Positions 50,805 to 59,829 of a DNA stretch of 64,000 nucleotides are shown here, piece by piece. The notes beneath the pieces are model-generated. The model ran no database searches and was not told the DNA's origin. It worked only from the letters and a program-made list of their open reading frames with translations. The stretch is from assembly GCF_000379805.1 (NCBI RefSeq), contig NZ_KB903534.1, positions 20,043-84,042 on the forward strand. Direction: 5' to 3'. This stretch comes from Lewinella cohaerens DSM 23179 (GTDB taxonomy: Bacteria > Bacteroidota > Bacteroidia > Chitinophagales > Saprospiraceae). Position numbers and translations under genes: made by a program. Every line of letters begins with the position of its first letter. Within the stretch, counting starts at the first letter, position 1.

Positions 50805-51341
50805 CTATTTATTTTTATCATAACCCTGACCAAAGCCCAAGAGAGGATAAGGCAAAAAAACACCTACTCCTAGGAATTGAAACCTCGCTACTTTTAGGAA
50901 TTGGCTGGATAGTCCTCCTTCTTCTGCTGGGAAATTAGGAAGGATGCTTAGTAGTTGATGTTGATAATTTTTGCTACTGTAGAAAAGGAAAAAAAGCAGC
51001 AATACGAGCAGGATTCCAACGGTAATGGTAAATAATATCCGCCCCGATTTACGCCGCCTTAATAAATTCAATGCAGTAAGGATAAGTAAAAACGAACCAA
51101 TGGTAGTGCTTGTGAAAATAATGGTAAAGAGTGCTTCCGTTTTTTGTTTTATGTCCATAAAATCATGCTCAAAGGCTTCAGTGCCTTGAAACATCATTTC
51201 TTGAGTGGCTGTGACCTGCTGAAAAGAAATCCATTGGAAACAGGAAAAATACAGAGCGATAAAAGAAAAAACAATGATCACCCAGGCACTTGTCGAAATG
51301 AAGACTTGATCCTTAATTTCTTGAGAGGTGGCGTTTTCCAC
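50805..51341 (-). CDS. Hypothetical membrane protein, three transmembrane segments
   Basis: This 178-aa protein has hydrophobic helices at ~residues 18-36 (AWVIIVFSFIALYFSCFQWI), ~70-88 (ALFTIIFTSTTIGSFLLILT) and ~97-115 (GRILFTITVGILLVLLLFFL). A polar segment between helices 1 and 2 (~40-68) would face one side. The C-terminal ~50 residues are soluble. No family recognised. It follows the DJ-1/PfpI lipoprotein gene on the same strand after 17 bases, so they may be co-transcribed. A 63-codon ORF on the opposite strand overlaps its 3' end and is rejected. Confidence 0.7.
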   Translation of the reverse strand: MENATSQEIKDQVFISTSAWVIIVFSFIALYFSCFQWISFQQVTATQEMMFQGTEAFEHDFMDIKQKTEALFTIIFTSTTIGSFLLILTALNLLRRRKSGRILFTITVGILLVLLLFFLFYSSKNYQHQLLSILPNFPAEEGGLSSQFLKVARFQFLGVGVFLPYPLLGFGQGYDKNK

Positions 51342-51358
51342 AGTGTTAATTTTGACTA

Positions 51359-52117
51359 TTATTCAATAATTAGATGAGGGATTTCTTCTAACTCCCAGTC
51401 AATAACCAAGCCTTTTGCTAGTCTTTGGGCTACTTCTGCACCATAGAGGTATTCGCAGAGGTACAGGGCAGCCTCAAAAGATTTAGCACCACCAGCAGAA
51501 GTGATGTATTTACCATCATGAACAAAGAGCACGTTCTCTTGGATGTCATGGTCAGGATAGCGCTCTCGCATAGCTGGGATGTCACTAGGGAAAGTGGTAC
51601 TTACTTTGTTTTGGAGTAATCCAGCCTCGGCAAGTACAAATGCACCATCACAATGACTGGTAATAAACTGGGCCTCATTGGCGACCTGACGAACAAAATC
51701 AAGCATTGTTTTATCTTCTAAATTACTGTCAAGGTGGTGTTCAGCACTGGGGATAACAAGGATATCGATAGAGGGAAGACTGTCGCTGAGGTAATCGAAA
51801 TGAGGGAGGATTTGCAAGCCTTCAAAGGTCGTTATGGGTTCAAGGGTATTGGCTACTAGGAAAGTGTTCATAGCCTTGATACTGTCACGAAAAATAGTGT
51901 GCTGGAAGATGTCGTAAGGAGCAGTAAGTTCTGTGTTGTATACACCATCCATAATGAGGAAAGCAACGTTATAGCGATTGGGCTCAAGGGTTAGGCTTGG
52001 TCTAGATAGAGGAGTCTCTGTAGATGTACTAGTGGGAAGATCCGAATCCAGAGTAGAAGTACAGGCTGTGAAGAGCAAGAAAATACTGCTAAATAATAAG
52101 ACGGTATAGTGTTTCAT
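51359..52117 (-). CDS. DJ-1/PfpI family lipoprotein
   Basis: It has a lipobox signal (IFLLFTACTS, Cys 19) and a Ser/Thr-rich linker, then a glutamine-amidotransferase-like DJ-1/PfpI domain: NVAFLIMDGVYNTELTAPYD, TFEGLQILPHFDYLSDSLPS, DILVIPSAEHH and the nucleophile elbow FITSHCDGAFVLAEAGLL with Cys in the usual place. AGGAKSFEAALYLCEYLYG near the end fits the ThiJ/AraC-amidase branch. The position of a DJ-1 domain on a lipoprotein is unusual but known in Bacteroidota. Substrate unknown; deglycase, protease and amidase functions have all been suggested in the superfamily. 252 aa. Confidence 0.88.
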   Translation of the reverse strand: MKHYTVLLFSSIFLLFTACTSTLDSDLPTSTSTETPLSRPSLTLEPNRYNVAFLIMDGVYNTELTAPYDIFQHTIFRDSIKAMNTFLVANTLEPITTFEGLQILPHFDYLSDSLPSIDILVIPSAEHHLDSNLEDKTMLDFVRQVANEAQFITSHCDGAFVLAEAGLLQNKVSTTFPSDIPAMRERYPDHDIQENVLFVHDGKYITSAGGAKSFEAALYLCEYLYGAEVAQRLAKGLVIDWELEEIPHLIIE

Positions 52118-52644
52118 ACTGTTGTTTTAGGAATTTTAACGGATTAAATAGAGAGAGGTAGTGGAGTATGTTTTGTGGGTGTAAACTGGAGACTTGGCAT
52201 AGAAGCCCCAAGTGGAGGGCCCACCCTCAGCCAGATCGCCGAAACCGCCCCTTGGCCAATCGACCATAACGGGCGTGCGCCTATATCTGCTGCTAAGTTA
52301 GCAACAGCCAAGCAATACGCTAAAAAAAACCGTTGAAATTCCCACATGACAAAGTGGGGGTAGTACCGCTGATTATCTTGGTGTGATGTCAGTACACTAG
52401 AATTTTGTAAAGATATATGTTTTTTGATTTAAAAACAAAATAATTGTAAGTTTTTAACTTTAGCTATTTTTGTTTGCCGACTATAGCTGTAACCAAAGCC
52501 CGTAGGCTGGGTACAAGACAAACTGCTTTGCACATTGGTAAGTATAGCGTGTAATAGCATAAGTTTATACCAAGTACTTTCTATCAGAACCATGATACGT
52601 AAAGTTTTCAGGTTGAATAGCAAGATACTTACATCTAGGCCTCA
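52118..52644. other. 527-base intergenic region
   Basis: I see no gene here. A 67-codon minus-strand ORF at 52144-52347 has no recognisable features. The stretch around 52196-52300 is GC-richer (GTGGAGGGCCCACC, ATCGCCGAAACCGCC) than the AT-rich rest, so it may be a decayed insert. It should contain the promoter of the DJ-1 lipoprotein gene. Confidence 0.45.
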
Positions 52645-53685
52645 TTAAGGTGCCGGATTTGGAATTTGGGCATGCACTTCATTAATGGCTTTGATCACTT
52701 CTTCAGAAAGTTGTATGTCAATGCTATCAATGTTTTCGGCAAGTTGCTGTAGGTTGGTTGCACCGATGATGTTACTGGTAACAAATGGCTGGTCATTCAC
52801 AAAAGCCAGGGCCATTTGTGTGAGGGTTAGGTCATTTGCTTGAGCAATTTCGAGATAGCGGCGAGTGGCTTCCCAGGATTGTTCCGAGCTGTAGCGTTTT
52901 ACATGCTTATATTTATTCAGCCGGTTTTCTGGTTCATCGGTTTTTAGATGATATTTACCGCTTAGCATACCGGCTCCCAAAGGAGAGTAGGGGAGAAGCG
53001 TAACCTCTTCGCGGATGCTCATTTCCGATAAGCCAACCTCAAAAGTTCGATTTAGCAAACTGTAAGGGTTTTGAATACTTACACATCGAGGTAAACCATG
53101 AGTTTCGGCAAGGTGCAAATACCGCATCATTCCCCAAGGTGTTTCGTTACTCAACCCAAAGTACCGGACTCTTCCACTTTTGATGATACTGTCTAGATTG
53201 GTAAGTATTTCTAAAAAATTATCTTCCCATTCGTCGGTTTTATCATGCTTGTAATCACGTTGGCCGAAAAAGTTGGTCTGGCGGCTTGGCCAATGCAACT
53301 GGTAAAGGTCAAGGTGGTCCACTTGTAACCGCTTTAGGCTGAGATCCAATGCTTCCTCAAGACTAGTTTTACTAAAGCCGAGCTGGGGACGAATATGCTG
53401 GGCAAATGGGCGATCACCAGCAATTTTGGAAGCCAGGATCAAATCCTTACGCTTGCCTGTTTTTTGTAACCAGTTACCAATAAAGGTTTCCGTATCACCC
53501 TGAGTGCGGGGTTTTACAGGAGAAGGGTAGAGTTCAGCTGTGTCAAAAAAATTGACACCCCGGTCAACAGCAAGGTCCATCTGAGCATACCCTTCAGCTT
53601 CAGTGTTTTGCTCACCCCAGGTCATTGTACCGAGGCATATTTTACTTACGTTAAGATCGGTGCGGGGTATAGTTTGGTATCTCAT
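52645..53685 (-). CDS. tas: Tas-like NADP(H)-dependent aldo/keto reductase
   Basis: This 346-aa AKR has the Tas pattern: KICLGTMTWGEQNTEAEGYA, QMDLAVDRGVNFFDTAELYP, then PxKPRTQGDTETFIGNWLQK, LILASKIAGD, LKRLQVDHLDLYQLHWPSRQ and IKSGRVRYFGLSNETPWGMM. The catalytic tetrad is present (Asp in FFDTAELY, Tyr in AELY, Lys in ASK, His in LHWP). It reduces carbonyls with NADPH; the natural substrate is not known. It ends a three-gene same-strand run with the PLP decarboxylase 6 bases upstream and an MBL hydrolase, so co-transcription is likely. Confidence 0.92.
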   Translation of the reverse strand: MRYQTIPRTDLNVSKICLGTMTWGEQNTEAEGYAQMDLAVDRGVNFFDTAELYPSPVKPRTQGDTETFIGNWLQKTGKRKDLILASKIAGDRPFAQHIRPQLGFSKTSLEEALDLSLKRLQVDHLDLYQLHWPSRQTNFFGQRDYKHDKTDEWEDNFLEILTNLDSIIKSGRVRYFGLSNETPWGMMRYLHLAETHGLPRCVSIQNPYSLLNRTFEVGLSEMSIREEVTLLPYSPLGAGMLSGKYHLKTDEPENRLNKYKHVKRYSSEQSWEATRRYLEIAQANDLTLTQMALAFVNDQPFVTSNIIGATNLQQLAENIDSIDIQLSEEVIKAINEVHAQIPNPAP

Positions 53686-53691
53686 GTTTTG

Positions 53692-55125
53692 CTAAATGGT
53701 ACGGATGATCGCTAATAATTTTTGAAAATGCTGGCCGTCTGTAAATGGGTTCATGACCGTAGCTCGAAGCCAGCGTTCGTTATTGATGACGGTTTGCACA
53801 ATGTAGAAACTGCCGAGCTCTACTAATCGTTGTCGAATTTGGCCGTTTTTTATGTCCCATTCTTCACGCGGTATTCCGGTGTACCGGAAATTAAGGATAT
53901 TGGCCTCTGGTTGAACAGCCAGCTCAAAGTCTGGGGCCTCGCTTAGTATTTGAGCAAAACTTCGTGCCTGATCATAAAGCCGATTGACGTTGTCACTAAA
54001 AATACCAGGCCCATGGCACCTTAGCGTAGCATATACTTTTATGGAAAGCATGAGTTTGGTACACTCGAAAGTACGCTTGCCAGAGTGATACCACTCGGGC
54101 GATTGTTCTGTCTCCCAAAGGTATTGTGCCCGTTGGATAAAGGTGTCGTAAGAGCGATGGCCTTCTTTGAACAAGAGAGCTGTATTGAGCGCAGGTGTCA
54201 TCAGCATCTTGTGATAATCAAGCACAATCGTATCAGCCCGATCCATCCCTGCTGCCAAGTATTTGTATTTCTCAGAAAAGGCCACTGCACCTCCATGAGC
54301 TCCGTCAACATGAAACCAAAGTTGATGCTGCTCACAAAAGTCTGCCAGTGTATTCAGGTTATCGTAAGAGCCCGTAGCGGTAGAGCCGGCGCAACCGATC
54401 AATGCAATGGGAATACGCCCTTCAGCAATAGCCTCCTGATAGTAACCTTCGAGTAATTCTGTACGGATTTTAAACTGTTCATCTACTGGGATTTTAATAA
54501 TTCCCTCACTGCCCATTCCTAATATTCGGGCGGCTCGATCGACGCAGTAATGCGCTTCCTCAGAAACCATGATGGCCAGTTTTTCCTCATGGCCTTTCGT
54601 CCATACTTGTTGAGGTGCTTTAGCAGCACGAGCAGCAAGCAAAGCAGTGAGATTAGCAAGTGTTCCACCAGAGGTAATAAAGCCGCTAGCAGTCGTGGTG
54701 TATCCAATCTGTTGGGCAGTAAAATCGGTAACTACTCGTTCTAAGGCATTGGAGGCCATGCCCATTTCATAAACACCTGTACCGTTGCTGAGGATATCCG
54801 AGACCATCCCTGCTAAGGCATTTACCGGCGCAGGTACCGACACCTGATGCCCAATATAATGAGGGTGATGCAAGTGAATGGAATGTTCGAGTATATCCTC
54901 AAAAAAAGTTAAAGAAGCTCCTTCTTGTCCGGCTTTAGTAAAGTCATTTTGCCAAAATTTCAACTCCTCTTCTGGCTCTCGGTAATTAATCAATTGCTGA
55001 TTTTCTGGATCTTGGGCCTTTTTCAAATGGTCGGCTAATAAGTCGATGAGTTGGTGGCCCAGTGCCCGAAAATTGGCGGGGTTGTAAGCTTCTGAGAGGC
55101 GATCGGTTATTGTATCTTGTGTCAT
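53692..55125 (-). CDS. PLP-dependent group II amino acid decarboxylase
   Basis: This 477-aa protein belongs to the aromatic-L-amino-acid / diaminobutyrate / glutamate decarboxylase group. HHPHYIGHQVSVPAPVNALA and GVYEMGMASNALERVVTDF match the N-terminal substrate region; GFITSGGTLANLTALLAARA binds the PLP phosphate; SEEAHYCVDRAARILGMG, LIGCAGSTATGSYDNL and WFHVDGAHGGAVAFSEKYK hold the cofactor (Asp of HVDGAH); DTIVLDYHKMLMTPALNTAL carries the Schiff-base Lys. The substrate amino acid cannot be told; Bacteroidota members are often annotated as aspartate or diaminobutyrate decarboxylase. The gene lies 6 bases before the aldo/keto reductase, which could reduce an aldehyde arising from the amine, though that is speculation. 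Confidence 0.92.
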   Translation of the reverse strand: MTQDTITDRLSEAYNPANFRALGHQLIDLLADHLKKAQDPENQQLINYREPEEELKFWQNDFTKAGQEGASLTFFEDILEHSIHLHHPHYIGHQVSVPAPVNALAGMVSDILSNGTGVYEMGMASNALERVVTDFTAQQIGYTTTASGFITSGGTLANLTALLAARAAKAPQQVWTKGHEEKLAIMVSEEAHYCVDRAARILGMGSEGIIKIPVDEQFKIRTELLEGYYQEAIAEGRIPIALIGCAGSTATGSYDNLNTLADFCEQHQLWFHVDGAHGGAVAFSEKYKYLAAGMDRADTIVLDYHKMLMTPALNTALLFKEGHRSYDTFIQRAQYLWETEQSPEWYHSGKRTFECTKLMLSIKVYATLRCHGPGIFSDNVNRLYDQARSFAQILSEAPDFELAVQPEANILNFRYTGIPREEWDIKNGQIRQRLVELGSFYIVQTVINNERWLRATVMNPFTDGQHFQKLLAIIRTI

Positions 55126-55185
55126 TGGTAGGAGATTGAGTTGAGGACCTTTAACGGGGTGTTCGATAAAAATCCAGCTAAGCGC

Positions 55186-55827
55186 TTAGTTCAAAAACGG
55201 ATTGTTCTTGCGCTCATAGCCTATGCGGGTAGCTGGGCCATGCCCAGGGTGAACAGTGATGTCATCACCCAAAGGGAGTAACTGTGTTTTGATGGCATTG
55301 ATAAGCGTTGCATGGTCTCCTCCAGGTAGATCACTCCGGCCGACGCTTCCGTAGAAGAGGACGTCTCCTGCAATCACAAATTTATCTGCTGCACAGTAAA
55401 AACTCAAACTGCCAGGTGAATGACCCGGTGTAAACAACATTTCCAGACTAGTGTTTCCAAAAGTGATAGTCTCTCCTTCTTTAAGGAACTTTCCGGGCTC
55501 TGGACTTTCTTCGGGGATAGGTAGGCCGTACATCTGACAAACCATGGGCACAGCAGCCAAGACTTGAACTTCTAATGCGTGAATTTCCAAGGGAAGTTGG
55601 TAGGTCTCTGCAACAAACTTATTACCAAATACATGATCCAGGTGGCAATGAGTATTGATAAGACGAACAGGGCGCAATCCGAGTTCTTCAATTTTCGTGC
55701 GAAGTGCCTGCTTTTCGTGCGGTTCAAAGCAACCGGGATCAAATATGATACACTCTCCAGTTTCATCGTATACGATATAGGTGTTTTCCTGAAAAGCATT
55801 AAATGTCATTTGCACAACTTGTGCCAT
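55186..55827 (-). CDS. MBL-fold metallo-hydrolase (glyoxalase II-like)
   Basis: This 213-aa protein has all MBL metal motifs: NTHCHLDHVFGN (HxHxDH), TPGHSPGSLSFYCA with the next His, GDVLFYGSVGRSDLPGG with the bridging Asp, and HPGHGPATRIGYE with the last His. Placement of GDVLF and the FGRxDL-like GSVGRSDL puts it in the YcbL/hydroxyacylglutathione-hydrolase-like branch, which cleaves thioesters. It starts MAQVVQMTFNAFQENTYIVY, standard for the family. It is transcribed in the same direction as the decarboxylase, 60 bases upstream of it. Confidence 0.93.
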   Translation of the reverse strand: MAQVVQMTFNAFQENTYIVYDETGECIIFDPGCFEPHEKQALRTKIEELGLRPVRLINTHCHLDHVFGNKFVAETYQLPLEIHALEVQVLAAVPMVCQMYGLPIPEESPEPGKFLKEGETITFGNTSLEMLFTPGHSPGSLSFYCAADKFVIAGDVLFYGSVGRSDLPGGDHATLINAIKTQLLPLGDDITVHPGHGPATRIGYERKNNPFLN

Positions 55828-56014
55828 AGTTTTCCTGTTTTATAGTGGCTGATCTAAAGTTTTAGACTTCCTTTTTATTGAAAAAAGGAATATCTTAAGT
55901 CTTGTTTAAGACCAAGCCTCAGTTATATTCCTACAAAAGTAGCCAAATACTGTAGGTCACTAAACAAAATGCCTCGTTCAGGTATTGATTTTTTAGCATC
56001 TTCCGCTTTCCCCC

Positions 56015-56022
56015 TATTTTTG
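56015..56022 (+). promoter_or_regulatory. Candidate -7 box (TATTTTTG)
   Basis: A perfect TAnnTTTG word lies 13 bases before the ATG at 56036. Transcription would begin almost at the start codon. No -33 TTG at normal spacing was found. Confidence 0.35.
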
Positions 56023-56035
56023 TAAAAATACTGCT

Positions 56036-59000
56036 ATGCGCAAACTACGCTATCCTTTCCTCTCTTATTTAAGTATATTTTGCCTTTTGGCAACTAGCCA
56101 GCTGCTCATGGCGCAGACCTCTCAGGTGACCTTTGGGAAAAACAGGGTACAGCATCACCGCGATTTTGATGAGTGGATGGAGTACGAGAGTGATAACTTT
56201 ATTACTTATTGGTACGGAGAAGCACGGAACATTGGCCAGTCGGTAGTACAGATGGCAGAATACGATTTTGCGTATATCCAAAGTATTCTGGAACATAGGA
56301 TGAATGAAAAAATCCAGATCATCACTTACGTCGATCTGACGGATTTGAAGCAGAGCAATATCGGGAATGATGAGGCTTTTACCAATGTAGCGGGGCAAAC
56401 AAAAATAGCAGGTAATAAAATCTTTGTCTACTTCAATGGCGATCATAATGATCTGCGGCGGCAAATTCGGGAAGGTATTGCTTCGGTCTACCTGGAAGCC
56501 ATGCTTTTTGGTGCAAATTTGCAGGAGATCGTACAAAATGCAGTCCTGTTGAATCTCCCCGATTGGTTTAAAGAAGGTCTGGTAGGCTATATTGGCGAAG
56601 AATGGAATACCGAGCAAGATGATCAATTGAGGCAATTGCTAAGCTCAGGGCTTTACCCTGGATTTGAAGAAATGGCAGCAGACTACCCCAAGCTGGTAGG
56701 TCATGCTTTTTGGTATTATATCGCGGAATTGTATGGCAAGCCTACAGTCTCCAATTTGCTTTATCTGACCCGGATTAACCGCAGTGTCGAAAGTGGTTTT
56801 CTCTATGTTTTAGGGACACCCTATCAAATTACGCTCAATGATTGGCAAGTTTATTTTGAAAAAAGATATGCCATTGATTCCCAGAACAGAAATGCTCCAG
56901 AGGGACAAGAGGTAGTGATAAAGAACAAGAAAGAGCTTCCATTAACTCAATTGAAAATTAGTCCGGATGGGCAGCGAGTGGTTTATGTGATTAATGAGAT
57001 TGGCCGCTACAAGGTCTTTATGCAGGATGTGCAAACTGGTGAGCGGGAAATGATCTTCAAGAGTGGCTTCCGCAACGCGATCCAGGCAACGGATTACAAT
57101 TATCCGCTATTGGCATGGAACCCCAGCGGGCAAGAATTGGCCATTTTGTATGAAAACCGTGACCGTCCTCGCTTATTGCGCTATAATTTATTGGAAAAGA
57201 AAGAAATAACGGAAGAGCTAAGTACAGAGTACCACCGGGTGTATAGCGTTGAATACGTCAACCCTTCGACGATGGTATTCTCGGCAACAGTAAGGGGCTT
57301 TTCTGATATCTTTCTTTACTACCCAGCTACGCGCCAATCACAGCGGATTACCACTGATTTTTGGGATGACCTCGACGCTGTGCCAGTGAAAGTCAGGGAC
57401 CGTACCGGGATATTGTTTGCCTCCAACCGGGCAACGACTTCTCTAGAAGCCAGAGGCTTGGATACCATCCTGCCCATTACCACTTTTGATTTATTCTATT
57501 ATGACCTTACCAACCGGCCAGGTGAGTTGGTGCGAGTGACAGATACACCACTGGCCAATGAACGGCAGCCTATTGGTATTGATACGACCTATTTTGCTTA
57601 CCTCTCTGACCGAAGCGGGTTTTACAATCGTGAAGTTGGTTATCTGGAAGATTATATTGACCATTACGAGCAACGTATTGAGTTAGAAGATGGGACAGAA
57701 ATCGTTCTGCACGCTGATTCGAACCTCACCATGTTGGACACTACCTTGATTGATACAATTGTCGTTTACCCTATTGTCAAAGAACGAGCAGTAGTGGCAG
57801 CGTCCACGAACTATGATAAAAACATTTTTTACCAAAATGTAGCCCTGCGCACAGGGAGGGTACTCGAATATTTCCCCAGCCCAGGTACAGCCCCAGGGAC
57901 AATATTATTACGCCAGTTGGACGCTGCTACCACTCCTGCTGTTAATAACACGATTTTCCAAAATGACCGAAAAGTTGTTTTAGCAGAGCAGGAAATGACG
58001 CTTGTACCATCAGGCTTAGTCGATACACAGTTGGTGGAAGATTTGCCCCCTAGTGAGCAAGAACTAAACATTGAAACACTACCACCGCCAGAAGAATTTA
58101 TTCCAGAATTACCTCCAGCTCCAGCTGCGGTTGATAGTACCGAGATCATTGATATTGATAATTATCTGTTTCAGAGCGAATTTTCGGAACAAGAGACTTT
58201 TGCTGAGCCAAAACCAGAGACGGATACTGCGCCTGTAGCCCCAGCGTCTTCTTTGGAGGATATCAATAATTTTGACCCCATTCCACAAAAGATGGCTACC
58301 GTAAGGGACAAAACAAATAGTGATGTTTATCGCTTCCGGCCAGGGCGAATTACTCCTTATCGTACGACCTTTCGGACAGATTTTGTGACCTTTAATATGG
58401 ACAATGGTCTGCTGTTTGAAGGTTTGGATAGCTACGCTGCAAACCCTAACGGATTCAATACCCAGCCTCTAAGTTTATTACTAAAAGCCAACTTTAAAGA
58501 CCTTTTTGAGGATTATGTGGTAGAGGGAGGGGTGCGCTTACCCACCAGTTTTAATGGTACTGAATACTTTCTTACCATGCAGAGTCGTAAGCGCCGTTTA
58601 GACCATTATTATGCGGTTTATCGTCGTAATCAACGATTCTCAGAAGAAGGGGAATCTTTTGTTCCGTGGAGGAAGGAGAATAATGTGGTGCTAGGCCAGT
58701 ATGGTGTACGCTTTCCTTTGGATATTTTCCAAAGCTTGCGTGCAACAAGTACAATCCGCCGGGACAGAGTTCAATATTTAGCAACTGATCAAACGGCGCT
58801 GGAAGATGCTCCTGCCCCGGATCGGACCCAACGGATTGGTTTACGATTGGAATATGTATTCGATAATACACTTGACCTTGCACTTAACCTACGCCAGGGG
58901 ACACGAATGAAGTTCTATACCGAGTACTACAAGTCTTTTAGTGCTACCCTAGACCCTAAATTTGAATTTGATGTAGCGCGTGGCTTTATGGGCGTAGCTG

Positions 59001-59599
59001 GGATCGATGCTCGTCATTATCTTAAAATTGACAAACGCTCCATACTGGCCTTCCGTCTGGCAGGTGCTGTTTCTTTTGGACGAGACAAGGTGCTTTATTA
59101 TTTGGGAGGTACAGACAATTGGTTGTTGCCCTCGTTCAATAATAATATTCCAACACCATCAGACCCTGCCGGTTTTGTTACTTTAGCTAATAACCTGAGG
59201 GGTTTTGATATTAATATCCGTAATGGTAATGCTTATGTTTTGACCAATGCAGAGCTTAGGGTGCCGGTCTTTCGTTACTTCTCCGAACGCATTCGGTCTC
59301 CATTCTTCCGCAACTTCCAGGCTGTAGCTTTCTTTGACGCAGGTACTGCCTGGAGTGGACCAGACCCTTATAGTGACGAGAATCCGCTGAATACTACTAC
59401 TTTTCCGGAAGACCCAACGGTCTTTACACCGGTAACGGCTCGGGTTGTTTATTTCCGCGATCCATTGGTGTTTAGTTACGGAGTGGGAGCGCGAATGCTG
59501 CTCTTTGGGTACTTGATTCGTGTTGATTACGCCTGGGGCTTGGAAACCCGCCTCGTGCAAGATCCCAAGTTGCATATTTCTTTAGGCTTGGACTTTTAG
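56036..59599 (+). CDS. Large envelope protein: peptidase-MA-like domain, TolB-like propeller, outer-membrane barrel
   Basis: This 1187-aa protein has a signal peptide (LSYLSIFCLLATSQLLMAQ). Residues ~35-280 resemble a gluzincin (peptidase MA) domain: DEWMEYESDNFITYWYGEAR, IYVYFNG-like strands and LPDWFKEGLVGYIGEEW; the expected HExxH position reads REGIASV, so catalysis is probably lost. Residues ~295-600 are WD40/TolB-like (PD40) blades (LKISPDGQRVVYVINEIGRY, PLLAWNPSGQELAILYENRD, ILFASNRATT, YLSDRSGFYN). A Pro/Glu-rich linker (~690-770) leads to a C-terminal beta barrel (~800-1187) of Omp85/BamA-like character (FVTFNMDNGLLFEG, AVAFFDAGTAW, FSYGVGARMLLFGYLIRVDY), ending LHISLGLDF. It is probably an outer membrane protein with a periplasmic propeller. 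Function unknown; conserved in Bacteroidota. Confidence 0.87.
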   Translation: MRKLRYPFLSYLSIFCLLATSQLLMAQTSQVTFGKNRVQHHRDFDEWMEYESDNFITYWYGEARNIGQSVVQMAEYDFAYIQSILEHRMNEKIQIITYVDLTDLKQSNIGNDEAFTNVAGQTKIAGNKIFVYFNGDHNDLRRQIREGIASVYLEAMLFGANLQEIVQNAVLLNLPDWFKEGLVGYIGEEWNTEQDDQLRQLLSSGLYPGFEEMAADYPKLVGHAFWYYIAELYGKPTVSNLLYLTRINRSVESGFLYVLGTPYQITLNDWQVYFEKRYAIDSQNRNAPEGQEVVIKNKKELPLTQLKISPDGQRVVYVINEIGRYKVFMQDVQTGEREMIFKSGFRNAIQATDYNYPLLAWNPSGQELAILYENRDRPRLLRYNLLEKKEITEELSTEYHRVYSVEYVNPSTMVFSATVRGFSDIFLYYPATRQSQRITTDFWDDLDAVPVKVRDRTGILFASNRATTSLEARGLDTILPITTFDLFYYDLTNRPGELVRVTDTPLANERQPIGIDTTYFAYLSDRSGFYNREVGYLEDYIDHYEQRIELEDGTEIVLHADSNLTMLDTTLIDTIVVYPIVKERAVVAASTNYDKNIFYQNVALRTGRVLEYFPSPGTAPGTILLRQLDAATTPAVNNTIFQNDRKVVLAEQEMTLVPSGLVDTQLVEDLPPSEQELNIETLPPPEEFIPELPPAPAAVDSTEIIDIDNYLFQSEFSEQETFAEPKPETDTAPVAPASSLEDINNFDPIPQKMATVRDKTNSDVYRFRPGRITPYRTTFRTDFVTFNMDNGLLFEGLDSYAANPNGFNTQPLSLLLKANFKDLFEDYVVEGGVRLPTSFNGTEYFLTMQSRKRRLDHYYAVYRRNQRFSEEGESFVPWRKENNVVLGQYGVRFPLDIFQSLRATSTIRRDRVQYLATDQTALEDAPAPDRTQRIGLRLEYVFDNTLDLALNLRQGTRMKFYTEYYKSFSATLDPKFEFDVARGFMGVAGIDARHYLKIDKRSILAFRLAGAVSFGRDKVLYYLGGTDNWLLPSFNNNIPTPSDPAGFVTLANNLRGFDINIRNGNAYVLTNAELRVPVFRYFSERIRSPFFRNFQAVAFFDAGTAWSGPDPYSDENPLNTTTFPEDPTVFTPVTARVVYFRDPLVFSYGVGARMLLFGYLIRVDYAWGLETRLVQDPKLHISLGLDF

Positions 59600-59602
59600 T
59601 AT

Positions 59603-59649
59603 TTGACCACATCGTCAAATGTTTTTTGAACAATATGGCGATGTGGTCA
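59603..59649 (+). terminator. Hairpin after the large envelope gene
   Basis: TTGACCACATCG pairs with CGATGTGGTCAA around a ~23-base loop a few bases after the stop; AAACACTT follows rather than a U-run. It may be a terminator for the convergent prfA transcript or a stabiliser for the envelope gene. Confidence 0.5.
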
Positions 59650-59739
59650 AAACACTTACTCATTAAGCCCCAACGCTTACGCAAACGGGGTAGAAAAGAA
59701 GGACGATTCCCTGTAGGTTTGAATCAAAACGACCTACTT

Positions 59740-59829
59740 ATGGAAAACAAAAGCCGTATTATTCTCCTCTTTCCTTTGCTGTTTGTCTTACTTACGATTC
59801 ATGCCATGTGGCTTTACTGGGCGCATTAA
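59740..59829 (+). CDS. Possible 29-aa membrane miniprotein
   Basis: The last 29 codons of a 67-codon ORF read MENKSRIILLFPLLFVLLTI and then HAMWLYWAH, a single hydrophobic helix with a basic N-terminus. The upstream part of that ORF is basic, overlaps a hairpin and is less convincing. The stop overlaps the prfA stop on the other strand. Small membrane proteins of this type exist, but no homologue can be named. Confidence 0.3.
   Translation: MENKSRIILLFPLLFVLLTIHAMWLYWAH

Noticed and set aside
50747-50938. 63-codon plus-strand ORF with a hydrophobic end
   Set aside because: It overlaps the 3' end of the 178-aa membrane protein gene on the opposite strand, which has better composition; the hydrophobicity is a mirror effect.
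52144-52347. 67-codon minus-strand ORF in a 527-base gap
   Set aside because: No recognisable features and no operon context; it may be decayed DNA.
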